A stretch of DNA of 22,564 bases, from positions 1-22,564 of the IMG/VR virus record IMGVR_UViG_3300034092_002209. The stretch is one strand, 5' to 3'. The translations under genes and the position numbers were made by a program. Of the stretch, positions 16,533-22,564 are shown piece by piece; the stretch's first letter is position 1; each line of letters opens with the position of its first letter. The DNA is from a virus. The notes below the pieces were generated by a model. It ran no database searches and had not been told where the DNA came from. It worked only from the letters and a program-made list of their open reading frames with translations.

Positions 16533-17343
16533 AAAAAAACTGTACCGTCATCGGTACATCCATCCTTTCCACCTCACCACAGTGTTCACATACAAAGTCA
16601 AATCCCATATCCAATTCAGGCGCAATTGTTTTAATATAAGCTCTTAGTGCCATACTGTCTTTTGACAACAACTCATTGTCAACAAATTTATTAATAGCTG
16701 CAATATCTGGTTTTCCATCTATACTTACAATCAGCTTTTTAAGTCTGGTAGTTACTTCTGTGCTGGCTTGTTTTTTGATCTTGGTCATCGCTTTGATATC
16801 ACGATCAATGCTTTCTTGATCACCAGATGTAACGAGCTTAAATATTATTCTACGTTTACAATATGGAAACTCAAATTCAAATTCATTACTACCCTTCTGA
16901 AACTTATTGAAGTCCACTTCTTTTTCATTTAATGTACTTAAATCAATATATGTTTTGTTTTCGGTATTACATTTTTTGCACTCAATTTTAACAGGTCCGT
17001 ATTTGTCACCATATGCCAAACGTCTAGCAGCAACAAACAGTGCATTTTTGTCTACCATCAACAAATCTTGTGTTCTTACGCCGGGTGTAACAATTAAGGA
17101 TTCAAGCAATTTATCCAATACGGTACCGTTTTTGATGAAGTTTTCATTGGTTAAAATGTCTTCTTCTCTAGCAGTCATCATCTTTAATTCCACACTACCT
17201 TTGCTTAGTGGACTAGACTCATCATAGAAATATCCTTTAGATGGCAATTCTATTGTTTCCGCAGGATAACTTGTATGTGCAGCTGTTGTTGATGCAGTTG
17301 AATGCTGTTGCTTTAATTTTTGAATTATAATTTCGTCACTCAT
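16519..17343 (-). CDS. gp26: gp26-type baseplate protein / tail assembly chaperone (274 residues)
   Basis: The protein matches the T4 gp26 baseplate family. AETIELPSKGYFYDE (28-42) is the hallmark N-terminal motif. VELKMMTAREEDILTN (51-66) and LLESLIVTPGVRTQDLLMVD (79-98) follow. Paired cysteines C122-x2-C125 and C252-x2-C255 probably bind one zinc, and the end is PMTVQFFWPES. It stands directly before the tape measure gene, the position of the tail assembly chaperone, which coats the tape measure during tube growth. T4 gp26 has 208 residues, so an N-terminal extension of about 25 Ser/Thr/Ala/His-rich residues is present. Its last codons contain a hairpin and a U7 run that appear to let some ribosomes or polymerases shift frame to make a longer product. 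No Shine-Dalgarno precedes the ATG. Cotranscription with the tape measure gene is very likely. Confidence 0.86.
   Translation of the reverse strand: MSDEIIIQKLKQQHSTASTTAAHTSYPAETIELPSKGYFYDESSPLSKGSVELKMMTAREEDILTNENFIKNGTVLDKLLESLIVTPGVRTQDLLMVDKNALFVAARRLAYGDKYGPVKIECKKCNTENKTYIDLSTLNEKEVDFNKFQKGSNEFEFEFPYCKRRIIFKLVTSGDQESIDRDIKAMTKIKKQASTEVTTRLKKLIVSIDGKPDIAAINKFVDNELLSKDSMALRAYIKTIAPELDMGFDFVCEHCGEVERMDVPMTVQFFWPES
16533..16558 (-). promoter_or_regulatory. Recoding site: hairpin followed by a U7 slippery run
   Basis: In the minus-strand message, UGUACCG and CGGUACA form a perfect 7-bp stem with an AUGA loop (16541-16558). One G follows, then seven uridines (16539-16533), then GGCC. Phe tRNA in the P site can re-pair perfectly after a +1 or -2 shift along U7, and both shifts open the downstream 70-codon frame. 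The -1 frame meets a UGA two codons later. The hairpin plus U7 also looks like an intrinsic terminator, a known trigger for RNA polymerase slippage. Confidence 0.7.
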
Positions 17344-17392
17344 AACTTTATAACAATATATAGAACATTATATAACTTTTTAATTATTATAT

Positions 17393-18289
17393 TTAACTTG
17401 GCGTTGATTGTACTGCAACTTTTTTACTATCCACCGAAGCCTTCTTTATTTTTACATTTGCCTCAGCTGCAGCTTTTTCCTCTGGAGTCGTAGCCGATGA
17501 TAAATTATCATTTGCTTTTTTTAAATCTTCTTCAGCACCGTCGAGTTCCGCATTTCGAAGATCCTTTTCAGCTGCATTTCTTTTTTCTTTGGCAGAATTT
17601 ATTTTAGCTTCGTCTTCTTTTAAGATACCCACAATCAATTTCTTTAATAACTTCTTTTGCTTTTCAGTTAATTTACCGGCGTTGTTACCCAATCTATTGT
17701 TTAGTATATTATGAACATTTGTATTGTAATTACCAAACAAATCAGTAATAAAAGCCTTTTGTTGTTCTGGGGTTAATGTAGCATATTGAGATCTCAATTG
17801 ACTTGCACTTCTAGCTGGTAACCCTAGTACTGTAAAATCTGTAGTTGGCACTGTTATCAAGTATCCGTGTTTTATGGCTGGGTCCAATTTAGATTGATTT
17901 TTTGGCAATGGTTGCAAATAGGAAGGAGACCCATCTTTTTTTACAAAGTTTTTGAATCGTGGATCTTCAGCCATATCCTTTTCACTAACTGCAAAAATAA
18001 TACTATCACGTTCTATATTGATCGGTATTTGACCAGCTACACTTTGCAAGTTGTAGTTGTTTTTGACATTTAGTATTTTGTTGGCCGGTATGCCAGTTGC
18101 CATCATCATTTCTTTTTTCTCGTCAAATGAAAAAGGTGACTTTGGCAATTCAACTACTCCGGTGGTTGTTATATATACGTCGTTGCCACCAAATTTGGTG
18201 CTTAAATAGTTATACACACCCTTGTGACCTGCGTGAAAAGGATGAAATCTACCAGGATAAATGACGAATACTTTCTTGCCCATTTGCAT
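17393..18289 (-). CDS. Cytidylyltransferase-fold nucleotidyltransferase (NMNAT-like) with C-terminal coiled coil
   Basis: The first 170 residues are a HIGH-family nucleotidyltransferase of the NMN adenylyl-/cytidylyltransferase type. FVIYPGRFHPFHAGHKGVYN (8-27) contains the HxxH-type ATP-binding motif (H16, H19, H22). ITTTG (40-44), an FAVSEKDM strand (99-106) and ARSASQLRSQYA (159-170) complete the fold, the last replacing the ISSTxIR signature. Enzymes of this type transfer a nucleotide from ATP or CTP to a phosphorylated substrate such as nicotinamide mononucleotide. The substrate here cannot be told. Residues 205-298 are an Ala/Lys/Glu-rich coiled coil of unclear role, unusual for the enzyme family. 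The first ATG is preferred over a second four bases downstream of it, because TATTTAT lies six bases before it. The gene lies between tail tube and chaperone genes, just after a terminator hairpin. Possible roles are NAD metabolism or a virion-associated enzyme. Confidence 0.8.
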   Translation of the reverse strand: MQMGKKVFVIYPGRFHPFHAGHKGVYNYLSTKFGGNDVYITTTGVVELPKSPFSFDEKKEMMMATGIPANKILNVKNNYNLQSVAGQIPINIERDSIIFAVSEKDMAEDPRFKNFVKKDGSPSYLQPLPKNQSKLDPAIKHGYLITVPTTDFTVLGLPARSASQLRSQYATLTPEQQKAFITDLFGNYNTNVHNILNNRLGNNAGKLTEKQKKLLKKLIVGILKEDEAKINSAKEKRNAAEKDLRNAELDGAEEDLKKANDNLSSATTPEEKAAAEANVKIKKASVDSKKVAVQSTPS

Positions 18290-18305
18290 ATGTTAATAAA
18301 TAGAA

Positions 18306-18329
18306 AACCCCACAAATAAATGTGGGGTT
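18306..18329 (-). terminator. Terminator after the tail tube gene
   Basis: AACCCCACA (18306-18314) pairs perfectly with TGTGGGGTT (18321-18329) around a six-base AT loop. On the minus strand it follows the tube stop and leads into TTCTATTTATT. On the plus strand it leads into CTTTTTG. It can stop transcription in both directions, limiting tube readthrough into the transferase gene, whose ATG is 17 bases further on. Confidence 0.8.
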
Positions 18330-18350
18330 CTTTTTGATTTGGCAAAAATA

Positions 18351-18842
18351 TTAATATTGAAGAATTGCGTAATCGTATGCAATTGATAGGCTGATCATTT
18401 GAGCAGCACCATCATCGCTCCAATCCATTTCTTGGAAATCGGCGCTTACGATAAATGAACCTACCAACTTCCATTCTTCTACTTTGTCACCTACTGGACC
18501 CAAGACGTTAATTGTTAACTCCTTCTTATAAAAGTCTTGGTAACCATCACGACCAGTAACTGATTCGTGGTGTAAACGTACCCATTCCATTACTGCTTGA
18601 GCACCGGATGGCACAATTGGATCATAAAGTTCCATACTGATTTCATCCCATACACTCTTACCTTTATAGTAAGATTTTGTATTGATGTGATCAAGTTCCT
18701 TCTTGGCTTGTGTTAGTTTAGGACGATTGACCTTTTTGATGATGAATGATGGAATACCATCAACATAAAGAATAAAACGATTCTTTACTTTTGGTTCGAA
18801 TGCCGTAGCGAATATTTCACTTGGATTTAGTAGTTCTGCCAT
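18351..18842 (-). CDS. gp19: Tail tube protein, gp19-like
   Basis: The 163-residue protein is the same length as T4 gp19, which polymerises into the hexameric tail tube. Family features include the N-terminal NPSEIFATAFEPKVKNRFIL (6-25), YVDGIPSFIIKKVNRPKL (26-43), a central SYYKGKSVWDEISMELYDPI (57-76) and the strand-rich end VEEWKLVGSFIVSADFQEMD (121-140) followed by ISLSIAYDYAIL. The gene is set apart: a plus-strand homing endonuclease lies upstream and a strong hairpin terminator downstream, fitting abundant, separately terminated expression. AAAGG lies 11 bases before the ATG, a weak Shine-Dalgarno, and a TATTTAT is present 22 bases upstream. In T4 the sheath gene gp18 precedes gp19. No sheath gene is found here, so contractility cannot be read from this window. 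Confidence 0.93.
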   Translation of the reverse strand: MAELLNPSEIFATAFEPKVKNRFILYVDGIPSFIIKKVNRPKLTQAKKELDHINTKSYYKGKSVWDEISMELYDPIVPSGAQAVMEWVRLHHESVTGRDGYQDFYKKELTINVLGPVGDKVEEWKLVGSFIVSADFQEMDWSDDGAAQMISLSIAYDYAILQY

Positions 18843-18889
18843 AAATTATATACCTTTCTTTATAATAAATATTAAAATTTAAATTTAAT

Positions 18890-18917
18890 TTGATTTCTGG
18901 TAATAATTTGTTAATAT
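18890..18917 (+). promoter_or_regulatory. Weak candidate promoter for the homing endonuclease
   Basis: TTGATT (18890-18895), 16 bases and TAATAT (18912-18917) match sigma70 boxes at 4 of 6 positions each. Transcription would start near 18925, about 20 bases before the ATG, with AAAGG at a suitable distance. The region is very AT-rich, so chance matches are likely. Confidence 0.28.
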
Positions 18918-18945
18918 ATATCTATGTATGAACCAAAGGTAAATT

Positions 18946-20451
18946 ATGAGCAGACCTAAAAATAATCCGGATTTTATTGAAAAGGTATGTGGAACTTGTA
19001 ATATAAAGTATAAAATTTCCTTTTACAAGCGAAATACATCAATATACTGTAGCAAACAGTGTTCAAATGCAAACGTTAAAGTTTTAAATAAAATACGTGA
19101 ATCACAGAAAAAAACGTATTCGCAAAAATATAATGGAATGCATCCAATGCAAACCGAAGAAACAAAGAAAAATTTTAAAAATGCTATTTTGGATAAATAC
19201 GGAGTTGAATCGTATAGTAAATTAGTTGTATATAAACAACGTGTTAAAAACACTAAATTTAAAAAATATGGAGATGAAAATTATAACAATATTGAAAAAA
19301 TAAAATCCACTTGTCTTACAAAATACGGAGTTGATAATGCTTTAAAAGATGTTACCATAAGGAAAAATATTGCGGATAAATCTAAAATAGAACGTTTTGG
19401 TTTTATTAAAAATTACTGTGAGGTTAGAAATATATCTCCTTTATTTTCTGAATCTGAGTACAATGGTTATTTATATAAAAATAAATATAAATTTTTGTGT
19501 ACAAAGTGTAACAAGGTATTTGAAACGGACGTTTATAAATTAAATCATATATTTTGTAGTTACTGTAATCCATTAGACAAAGATACGCTTGAAAATGAAA
19601 TATATCACTTTATCAAATCTATTGTGCAAGATGATATTATTGTAAAGAGAAAAGATAGAACTGTACTTAACGGTAAAGAGTTAGATATTTATGTACCGTC
19701 TAAAAATATAGCTATTGAACTAAATGGATTGTATTGGCACAGTGAAAACGGTAACGGTATTAAAAAACATTATCATTTAAATAAAAGTCGCAGTTGTAAT
19801 TCAAAAGGCATACGACTAGTACACATATTTGAAAATGAATGGATTCATAAAAAAGAAATTGTTAAATCTGTACTTTGTTATTTGTTTAAAACTAATATTA
19901 ACAAAATTTACGCGCGTGAATGCGATGTTCGGTTGGTTTGCGAAGATGAAAAAAACACGTTTTTAGAACACAATCACTTACAAGGAAAAGATAAATCTTC
20001 TATAAAATACGGATTGTATTATAAGAATGAATTGGTCTCTTTGATGACATTTGTTAAGTCTAGATTTGACAAAAAAATACAATACGAAATGTATCGCTAT
20101 TGCAATAAACTAAACACATCTGTTATAGGATCCGCATCAAAATTATTTAAAAGATTTATCCACGATCATACACCTAAGAGCATTATATCTTATAATGACA
20201 AAAGGTATTTTGATGGCATAGTATACCAAAATTTAGGTTTCAATTTTATCGAAAATACTACACCTAACTATTGGTATATAAGTCCAGATTATAAAATATT
20301 ATTTAATCGAATGTCATTTCAAAAACATAAATTAAATAAGATATTGAATAAGTTTGAGTCAAATTTAACAGAATGGAAAAATATGCAGTTAAATGGTTAT
20401 GATCGTATCTGGGATTGTGGAAACGGAAAATGGGTATGGACTTCCGTGTAA
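18946..20451 (+). CDS. Free-standing homing endonuclease with VSR-like nuclease domain (501 residues)
   Basis: This is the only plus-strand gene. The modules in order are: a Cys4 zinc finger (C15-x2-C18, C35-x3-C39); about four short helical repeats each carrying KYGV or a variant (61, 84, 107, 126), probably DNA-binding; a second zinc finger (C185-x2-C188, C204-x2-C207); a VSR-type nuclease core, LDIYVPSKNIAIELNGLYWH (246-265), HYHLNK (275-280) and GIRLVHIFENEW (288-299), with D247, E258, H265 and H293 as likely active-site residues; and a C-terminal part (325-465) common in phage mobile endonucleases. Such enzymes cut alleles lacking them and are copied in by repair. Both neighbours appear intact, so it occupies an intergenic site. 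Shine-Dalgarno AAAGG lies six bases before the ATG. Its stop is only five bases from that of the convergent phosphatase-transferase gene, with no terminator between. Confidence 0.87.
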   Translation: MSRPKNNPDFIEKVCGTCNIKYKISFYKRNTSIYCSKQCSNANVKVLNKIRESQKKTYSQKYNGMHPMQTEETKKNFKNAILDKYGVESYSKLVVYKQRVKNTKFKKYGDENYNNIEKIKSTCLTKYGVDNALKDVTIRKNIADKSKIERFGFIKNYCEVRNISPLFSESEYNGYLYKNKYKFLCTKCNKVFETDVYKLNHIFCSYCNPLDKDTLENEIYHFIKSIVQDDIIVKRKDRTVLNGKELDIYVPSKNIAIELNGLYWHSENGNGIKKHYHLNKSRSCNSKGIRLVHIFENEWIHKKEIVKSVLCYLFKTNINKIYARECDVRLVCEDEKNTFLEHNHLQGKDKSSIKYGLYYKNELVSLMTFVKSRFDKKIQYEMYRYCNKLNTSVIGSASKLFKRFIHDHTPKSIISYNDKRYFDGIVYQNLGFNFIENTTPNYWYISPDYKILFNRMSFQKHKLNKILNKFESNLTEWKNMQLNGYDRIWDCGNGKWVWTSV

Positions 20452-20456
20452 TTGTA

Positions 20457-21620
20457 TCATTTACTCAAATTTTTATCTGTAATATTTGTGATAGCATCTT
20501 TTAGTTGATTGACGTAACCTGTGGATCTTAAAAGTTTGAATACCAAGTTTTCTGTACTATACTCGCCGCTCTTACTTAACCCAGCTTCTCTCATTTCATA
20601 CAAACGTTTAACCAAACGCTTTAATTTATCTAAATTTTGTTCTTTTATAGCTGTGGAAATAAACGAAACATATTGTTTGTATTTCTTTGTAATAGCATCT
20701 TTATCAATCTGAATGTCTTCTATTTTTGGCTTTTTTACCCATTCATTTTTCATCAAACTATATACAGCTTGACTTCTATTGACCTCTTTAATATCTTGAA
20801 TGTAAACTTCCACAGGATGATTACCTATTCTAATGTTGTGGTTTTCATTCCATTTGCTTTTTAAGCCATCCACATAATTCTTAACCAATTCTTCATTTGG
20901 ATCAATTTTGGAAAAATCCACAACCAAATGTAAGTCAATATCACTTGTTGGTGTCCAATTATATCCAGCAGTACTACCAAGAAAGTATATATTCTCAAGC
21001 GGTACATTCAAATCAGTATCTTTGTAAAAAGTATTTGCAATAGTTAATAACTTGTTTAGTACTTCAGGTTTAATAGCATTTTCAGTAGCCCATATCTCAG
21101 GATTTAAAATACTATTATAAATTCTATGTTTTTCTTTGATACCCAACATTTCTTTTAGTTGATTGATAGTATCTATAGCATTTTTATGCAATATTGCTTT
21201 ACCACCAGCATTAATAAAATCATTTACATTGTCTTCTCGGTCATCTATCAAGATACTATCAGCAGTTGCAAACTTCGCTTTTAAGTTTCTATGCGGTACC
21301 AAATTAGTTTTAATATCTATCTTATTATTAGCTAACCATTGCTTTTTACCAATATAAGATAACTTGGTAGGCGCATGACTTAATATTTCTACAGGCAAAT
21401 GTGAAACAAAATTATAAAGCAATTTGCCATCTTTCATCCAAGGCATACTAGCATAATACTCAGGACAGTTTTTATCTACAAACTTAAATCTATTTTTCTT
21501 ACCGTGTTCAGCATCATAAGTTTCTACAGGCACACCACCACTATAGCGCTTAAATTGTGATTCCCAATCACTTATTACGCCATCCATATCCAAATATATT
21601 TTATGTTTATTAGTAATCAT
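20457..21620 (-). CDS. HAD-type phosphatase fused to a pol-beta-like nucleotidyltransferase (387 residues)
   Basis: Two enzyme domains are joined. The first 160 residues are a HAD phosphatase of the 5'-nucleotidase/deoxyribonucleotidase type: IYLDMDGVISDW (8-19) gives nucleophile D11 and acid D13, S81 lies in LSHAPTK, and LIDDREDNVNDFINAGG (124-140) supplies motif IV, D126-D127. Residues 200-300 are a minimal nucleotidyltransferase: YFLGSTAGYNWTPTSDIDLH (212-231) has the G-S motif and D227/D229, and HPVEVYIQD (268-276) gives the third acid, probably E271. The rest is helical. T4-like phages often carry either domain, but the fusion is notable. A role in nucleotide salvage, or in phosphatase plus nucleotidyl addition at RNA or nucleotide ends, is possible but unproven. 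A near-consensus promoter inside an inverted repeat precedes it. TATTTAT is five bases before the ATG. Confidence 0.85.
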   Translation of the reverse strand: MITNKHKIYLDMDGVISDWESQFKRYSGGVPVETYDAEHGKKNRFKFVDKNCPEYYASMPWMKDGKLLYNFVSHLPVEILSHAPTKLSYIGKKQWLANNKIDIKTNLVPHRNLKAKFATADSILIDDREDNVNDFINAGGKAILHKNAIDTINQLKEMLGIKEKHRIYNSILNPEIWATENAIKPEVLNKLLTIANTFYKDTDLNVPLENIYFLGSTAGYNWTPTSDIDLHLVVDFSKIDPNEELVKNYVDGLKSKWNENHNIRIGNHPVEVYIQDIKEVNRSQAVYSLMKNEWVKKPKIEDIQIDKDAITKKYKQYVSFISTAIKEQNLDKLKRLVKRLYEMREAGLSKSGEYSTENLVFKLLRSTGYVNQLKDAITNITDKNLSK

Positions 21621-21635
21621 TTATAATAAATAGTA

Positions 21636-21732
21636 GCATATCAAGCGCTTAACTTTAATTTAACTATCAATAATTTAGTATTATTTAATTAATATTTAAC
21701 AATCACTTAATTCAACAAGCGCTTGCTTATGC
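21636..21732. repeat. Interrupted inverted repeat with two copies of CAAGCGCTT around the leader
   Basis: GCATA-T-CAAGCGCTT (21636-21650) is mirrored by AAGCGCTTG-CT-TATGC (21717-21732), giving 14 paired bases with a small bulge around 66 bases of AT-only-like sequence. Each inner core is itself palindromic (CAAGCGCTTG at 21716-21725). The right arm abuts the -10 box and overlaps the likely transcription start; the left arm lies 16 bases before the start codon. It could be a pair of operator sites for a dimeric regulator with looping, or an RNA stem in the 5' leader. Confidence 0.7.
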
Positions 21733-21760
21733 TTATACTTTATATAAAAACAAAAGTCAA
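21732..21760 (-). promoter_or_regulatory. Sigma70-like promoter for the HAD-nucleotidyltransferase gene
   Basis: TTGACT (21760-21755), a 17-base spacer and TATAAG (21737-21732) each match the sigma70 consensus at five of six positions with ideal spacing. It lies directly after the fiber stop and drives a leader of about 105 bases. Host RNA polymerase recognition suggests expression early in infection, unlike the surrounding late genes (inference). Confidence 0.6.
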
Positions 21761-21774
21761 GTGTTATATTAAAT

Positions 21775-22564
21775 TTAATTTGAAAATAATACTCTAACAT
21801 AATCGCAATCGTATAATACGTTATCAGAACCAGGCGTAGAAATTCTACAACTACCAGCTAATTGTGCTGTAGGTCTTCTTGGTACTGCAATAAACATATT
21901 ATTTATAGATTGACCGGGATTTTCATATTGATAAGTTGCTGTACCAGCTACCACATAATTTGCATCAGAAAATGCAGTGGTAAAGTTAATTGTATAATCG
22001 CCGGTACCATTATCAGTTATGGATGATACGTTATTAGACGCGTTAGATGATGGTGTGCCTGTTCCATTAAAGTGAATCCATGCTTTTATATTTGTGACAC
22101 CGCTAGTACCACTGGTACCAGTAATACCACTAGACCCAGCATTACCATTTGCGCCACTAGTGCCACTGGTACCTGGATTACCATTTGCGCCACTGGTGCC
22201 ACTCGTTCCATTGGTACCACTGCTACCCGCACCACCTGGACTGCCATTTGCGCCACTGGTGCCACTTGTTCCACTAGCGCCACTTGTTGATTTATGTACT
22301 ACGCCGGTTGTATTATCAACTGTTAAAAAGTAACCAGTTGCGTTACTTGTCAGTCCTTCCAATTTAAGTGGTAAATTTGTAGAAGATCCACTTATATGCA
22401 ATTTATTAGCAGGACTTGTTGTACCTATACCAACATTACCCGTCAAACCTTTTATAGTAACAAAAGTGGTGTAATTAGTTGCAGCGGAATCAAGACTATT
22501 AATTTTAAAATCAAAATCATTACTTGCAGCTGAATTTTGATTTGTTGTTAATCTCCATCTATCT
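21775..22564 (-). CDS. Tail fiber / receptor-binding protein with collagen-like repeats, 5' end cut by window
   Basis: The visible 262 codons are the C-terminal part of a fiber; the reading frame is open to the window edge. The order is: a beta-rich stretch (WRLTTNQNSAASNDFDFKIN), a linker with GNVGIGTTSPANKLHISGSS, about 60 residues of collagen-like Gly-X-Y (GTSGTSGANGNPG), then a globular tip beginning AWIHFNGTGTPSS and including DYTINFTTAFSDANYVVAGT, and ending CDYVRVLFSN. VGIGTTSP-K modules occur in many phage and bacterial surface fibers, and tips like this one usually carry receptor contact. A TTG at 22446 is internal and is not the start. The Gly-X-Y tract forms a trimeric rod in related proteins. 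A promoter for the next gene begins right after the stop, and I see no terminator. Confidence 0.85.
   Translation of the reverse strand, partial: DRWRLTTNQNSAASNDFDFKINSLDSAATNYTTFVTIKGLTGNVGIGTTSPANKLHISGSSTNLPLKLEGLTSNATGYFLTVDNTTGVVHKSTSGASGTSGTSGANGSPGGAGSSGTNGTSGTSGANGNPGTSGTSGANGNAGSSGITGTSGTSGVTNIKAWIHFNGTGTPSSNASNNVSSITDNGTGDYTINFTTAFSDANYVVAGTATYQYENPGQSINNMFIAVPRRPTAQLAGSCRISTPGSDNVLYDCDYVRVLFSN
22094..22290 (-). repeat. Collagen-like coding repeat in the fiber gene
   Basis: Imperfect 9- and 18-base units encode GTSGTSGANGNPG-like triplets. The block CCATTTGCGCCACT (plus strand) recurs at about 22146, 22190 and 22248. Such tracts expand and contract by slippage or recombination, changing rod length. 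Gly codons vary in the third base, so the protein repeat is under selection and not a recent simple-sequence expansion. Confidence 0.8.

Noticed and set aside
16519-16547. Sequencing error as the cause of the split between the gp26-like gene and the 70-codon frame
   Set aside because: The zero-frame stop gives the normal gp26-type ending (FFWPES), and the gene order matches programmed frameshifting; an error in a T7 run is still possible and is covered by the proposed checks.
21900-21907. TATAAATA on the minus strand
   Set aside because: Internal to the fiber gene with no gene start at the proper distance; expected by chance in AT-rich DNA.
22072-22333. Open frames on both strands in the fiber repeat region (Pro/Leu- and Thr-rich)
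   Set aside because: They are other-frame readings of the Gly-X-Y repeat with composition imposed by the repeat.
1-22564. tRNA genes, CRISPR arrays or insertion sequences
   Set aside because: No cloverleaf-like sequence, regular spaced repeat or transposase with inverted ends was seen on either strand; apart from the homing endonuclease no mobile element is supported.

Overview
This is an AT-rich stretch of a tailed-phage genome with a T4-like (myovirus-type) layout. The best anchors are a gp19-type tail tube protein, a gp26-type tail assembly chaperone, a long tape measure protein, baseplate proteins resembling gp53 and gp48/gp54, a gp32-like single-stranded DNA binding protein, a RecA/UvsX recombinase and a FEN/RNase H type 5' nuclease. 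All genes but one lie on the minus strand, so the functional order runs from high to low coordinates. Shine-Dalgarno sequences are rare. Several starts instead carry TATTTAT 5-7 bases upstream of the start codon. This, and a fiber with a VGIGTTSP-type motif, fits a host using SD-independent initiation, perhaps Bacteroidota (inference).

Layout in transcription order. (1) 22564-21775: C-terminal part of a fiber protein with collagen-like Gly-X-Y repeats, cut by the window edge. (2) 21760-20457: a sigma70-like promoter inside an inverted repeat, then a HAD phosphatase fused to a nucleotidyltransferase. (3) 18946-20451, plus strand: a free-standing VSR-like homing endonuclease, convergent with (2) and divergent from the tube gene. 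(4) 18842-7055: tail tube, terminator, NMN/cytidylyltransferase-like protein, gp26-type chaperone with an ATG-less frameshifted extension, 1019-residue tape measure, gp48/gp54-like protein, gp53/LysM-like protein, a 954-residue hub-like protein and a small unknown. (5) 7015-2928: a compact family A DNA polymerase-like protein with a degenerate proofreading domain, then two unknown proteins of 789 and 131 residues. (6) 2806-1: replication and recombination genes gp32, recA/uvsX and the 5' nuclease, the last cut by the window edge.

The tail genes form a dense block with ATGA stop-start overlaps. The replication block supplies strand coating, strand exchange and flap/primer removal. The observation most worth following is the recoding site at 16533-16558: a 7-bp hairpin, one G, then U7, near the end of the gp26-like gene and leading into a 70-codon extension without a usable ATG. 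This reproduces the G/GT frameshift logic of other tailed phages with an unusual hairpin-plus-U7 signal. The second is the reduced family A polymerase. No tRNA, rRNA, CRISPR array or insertion sequence was seen, and no gap between genes exceeds about 155 bases.
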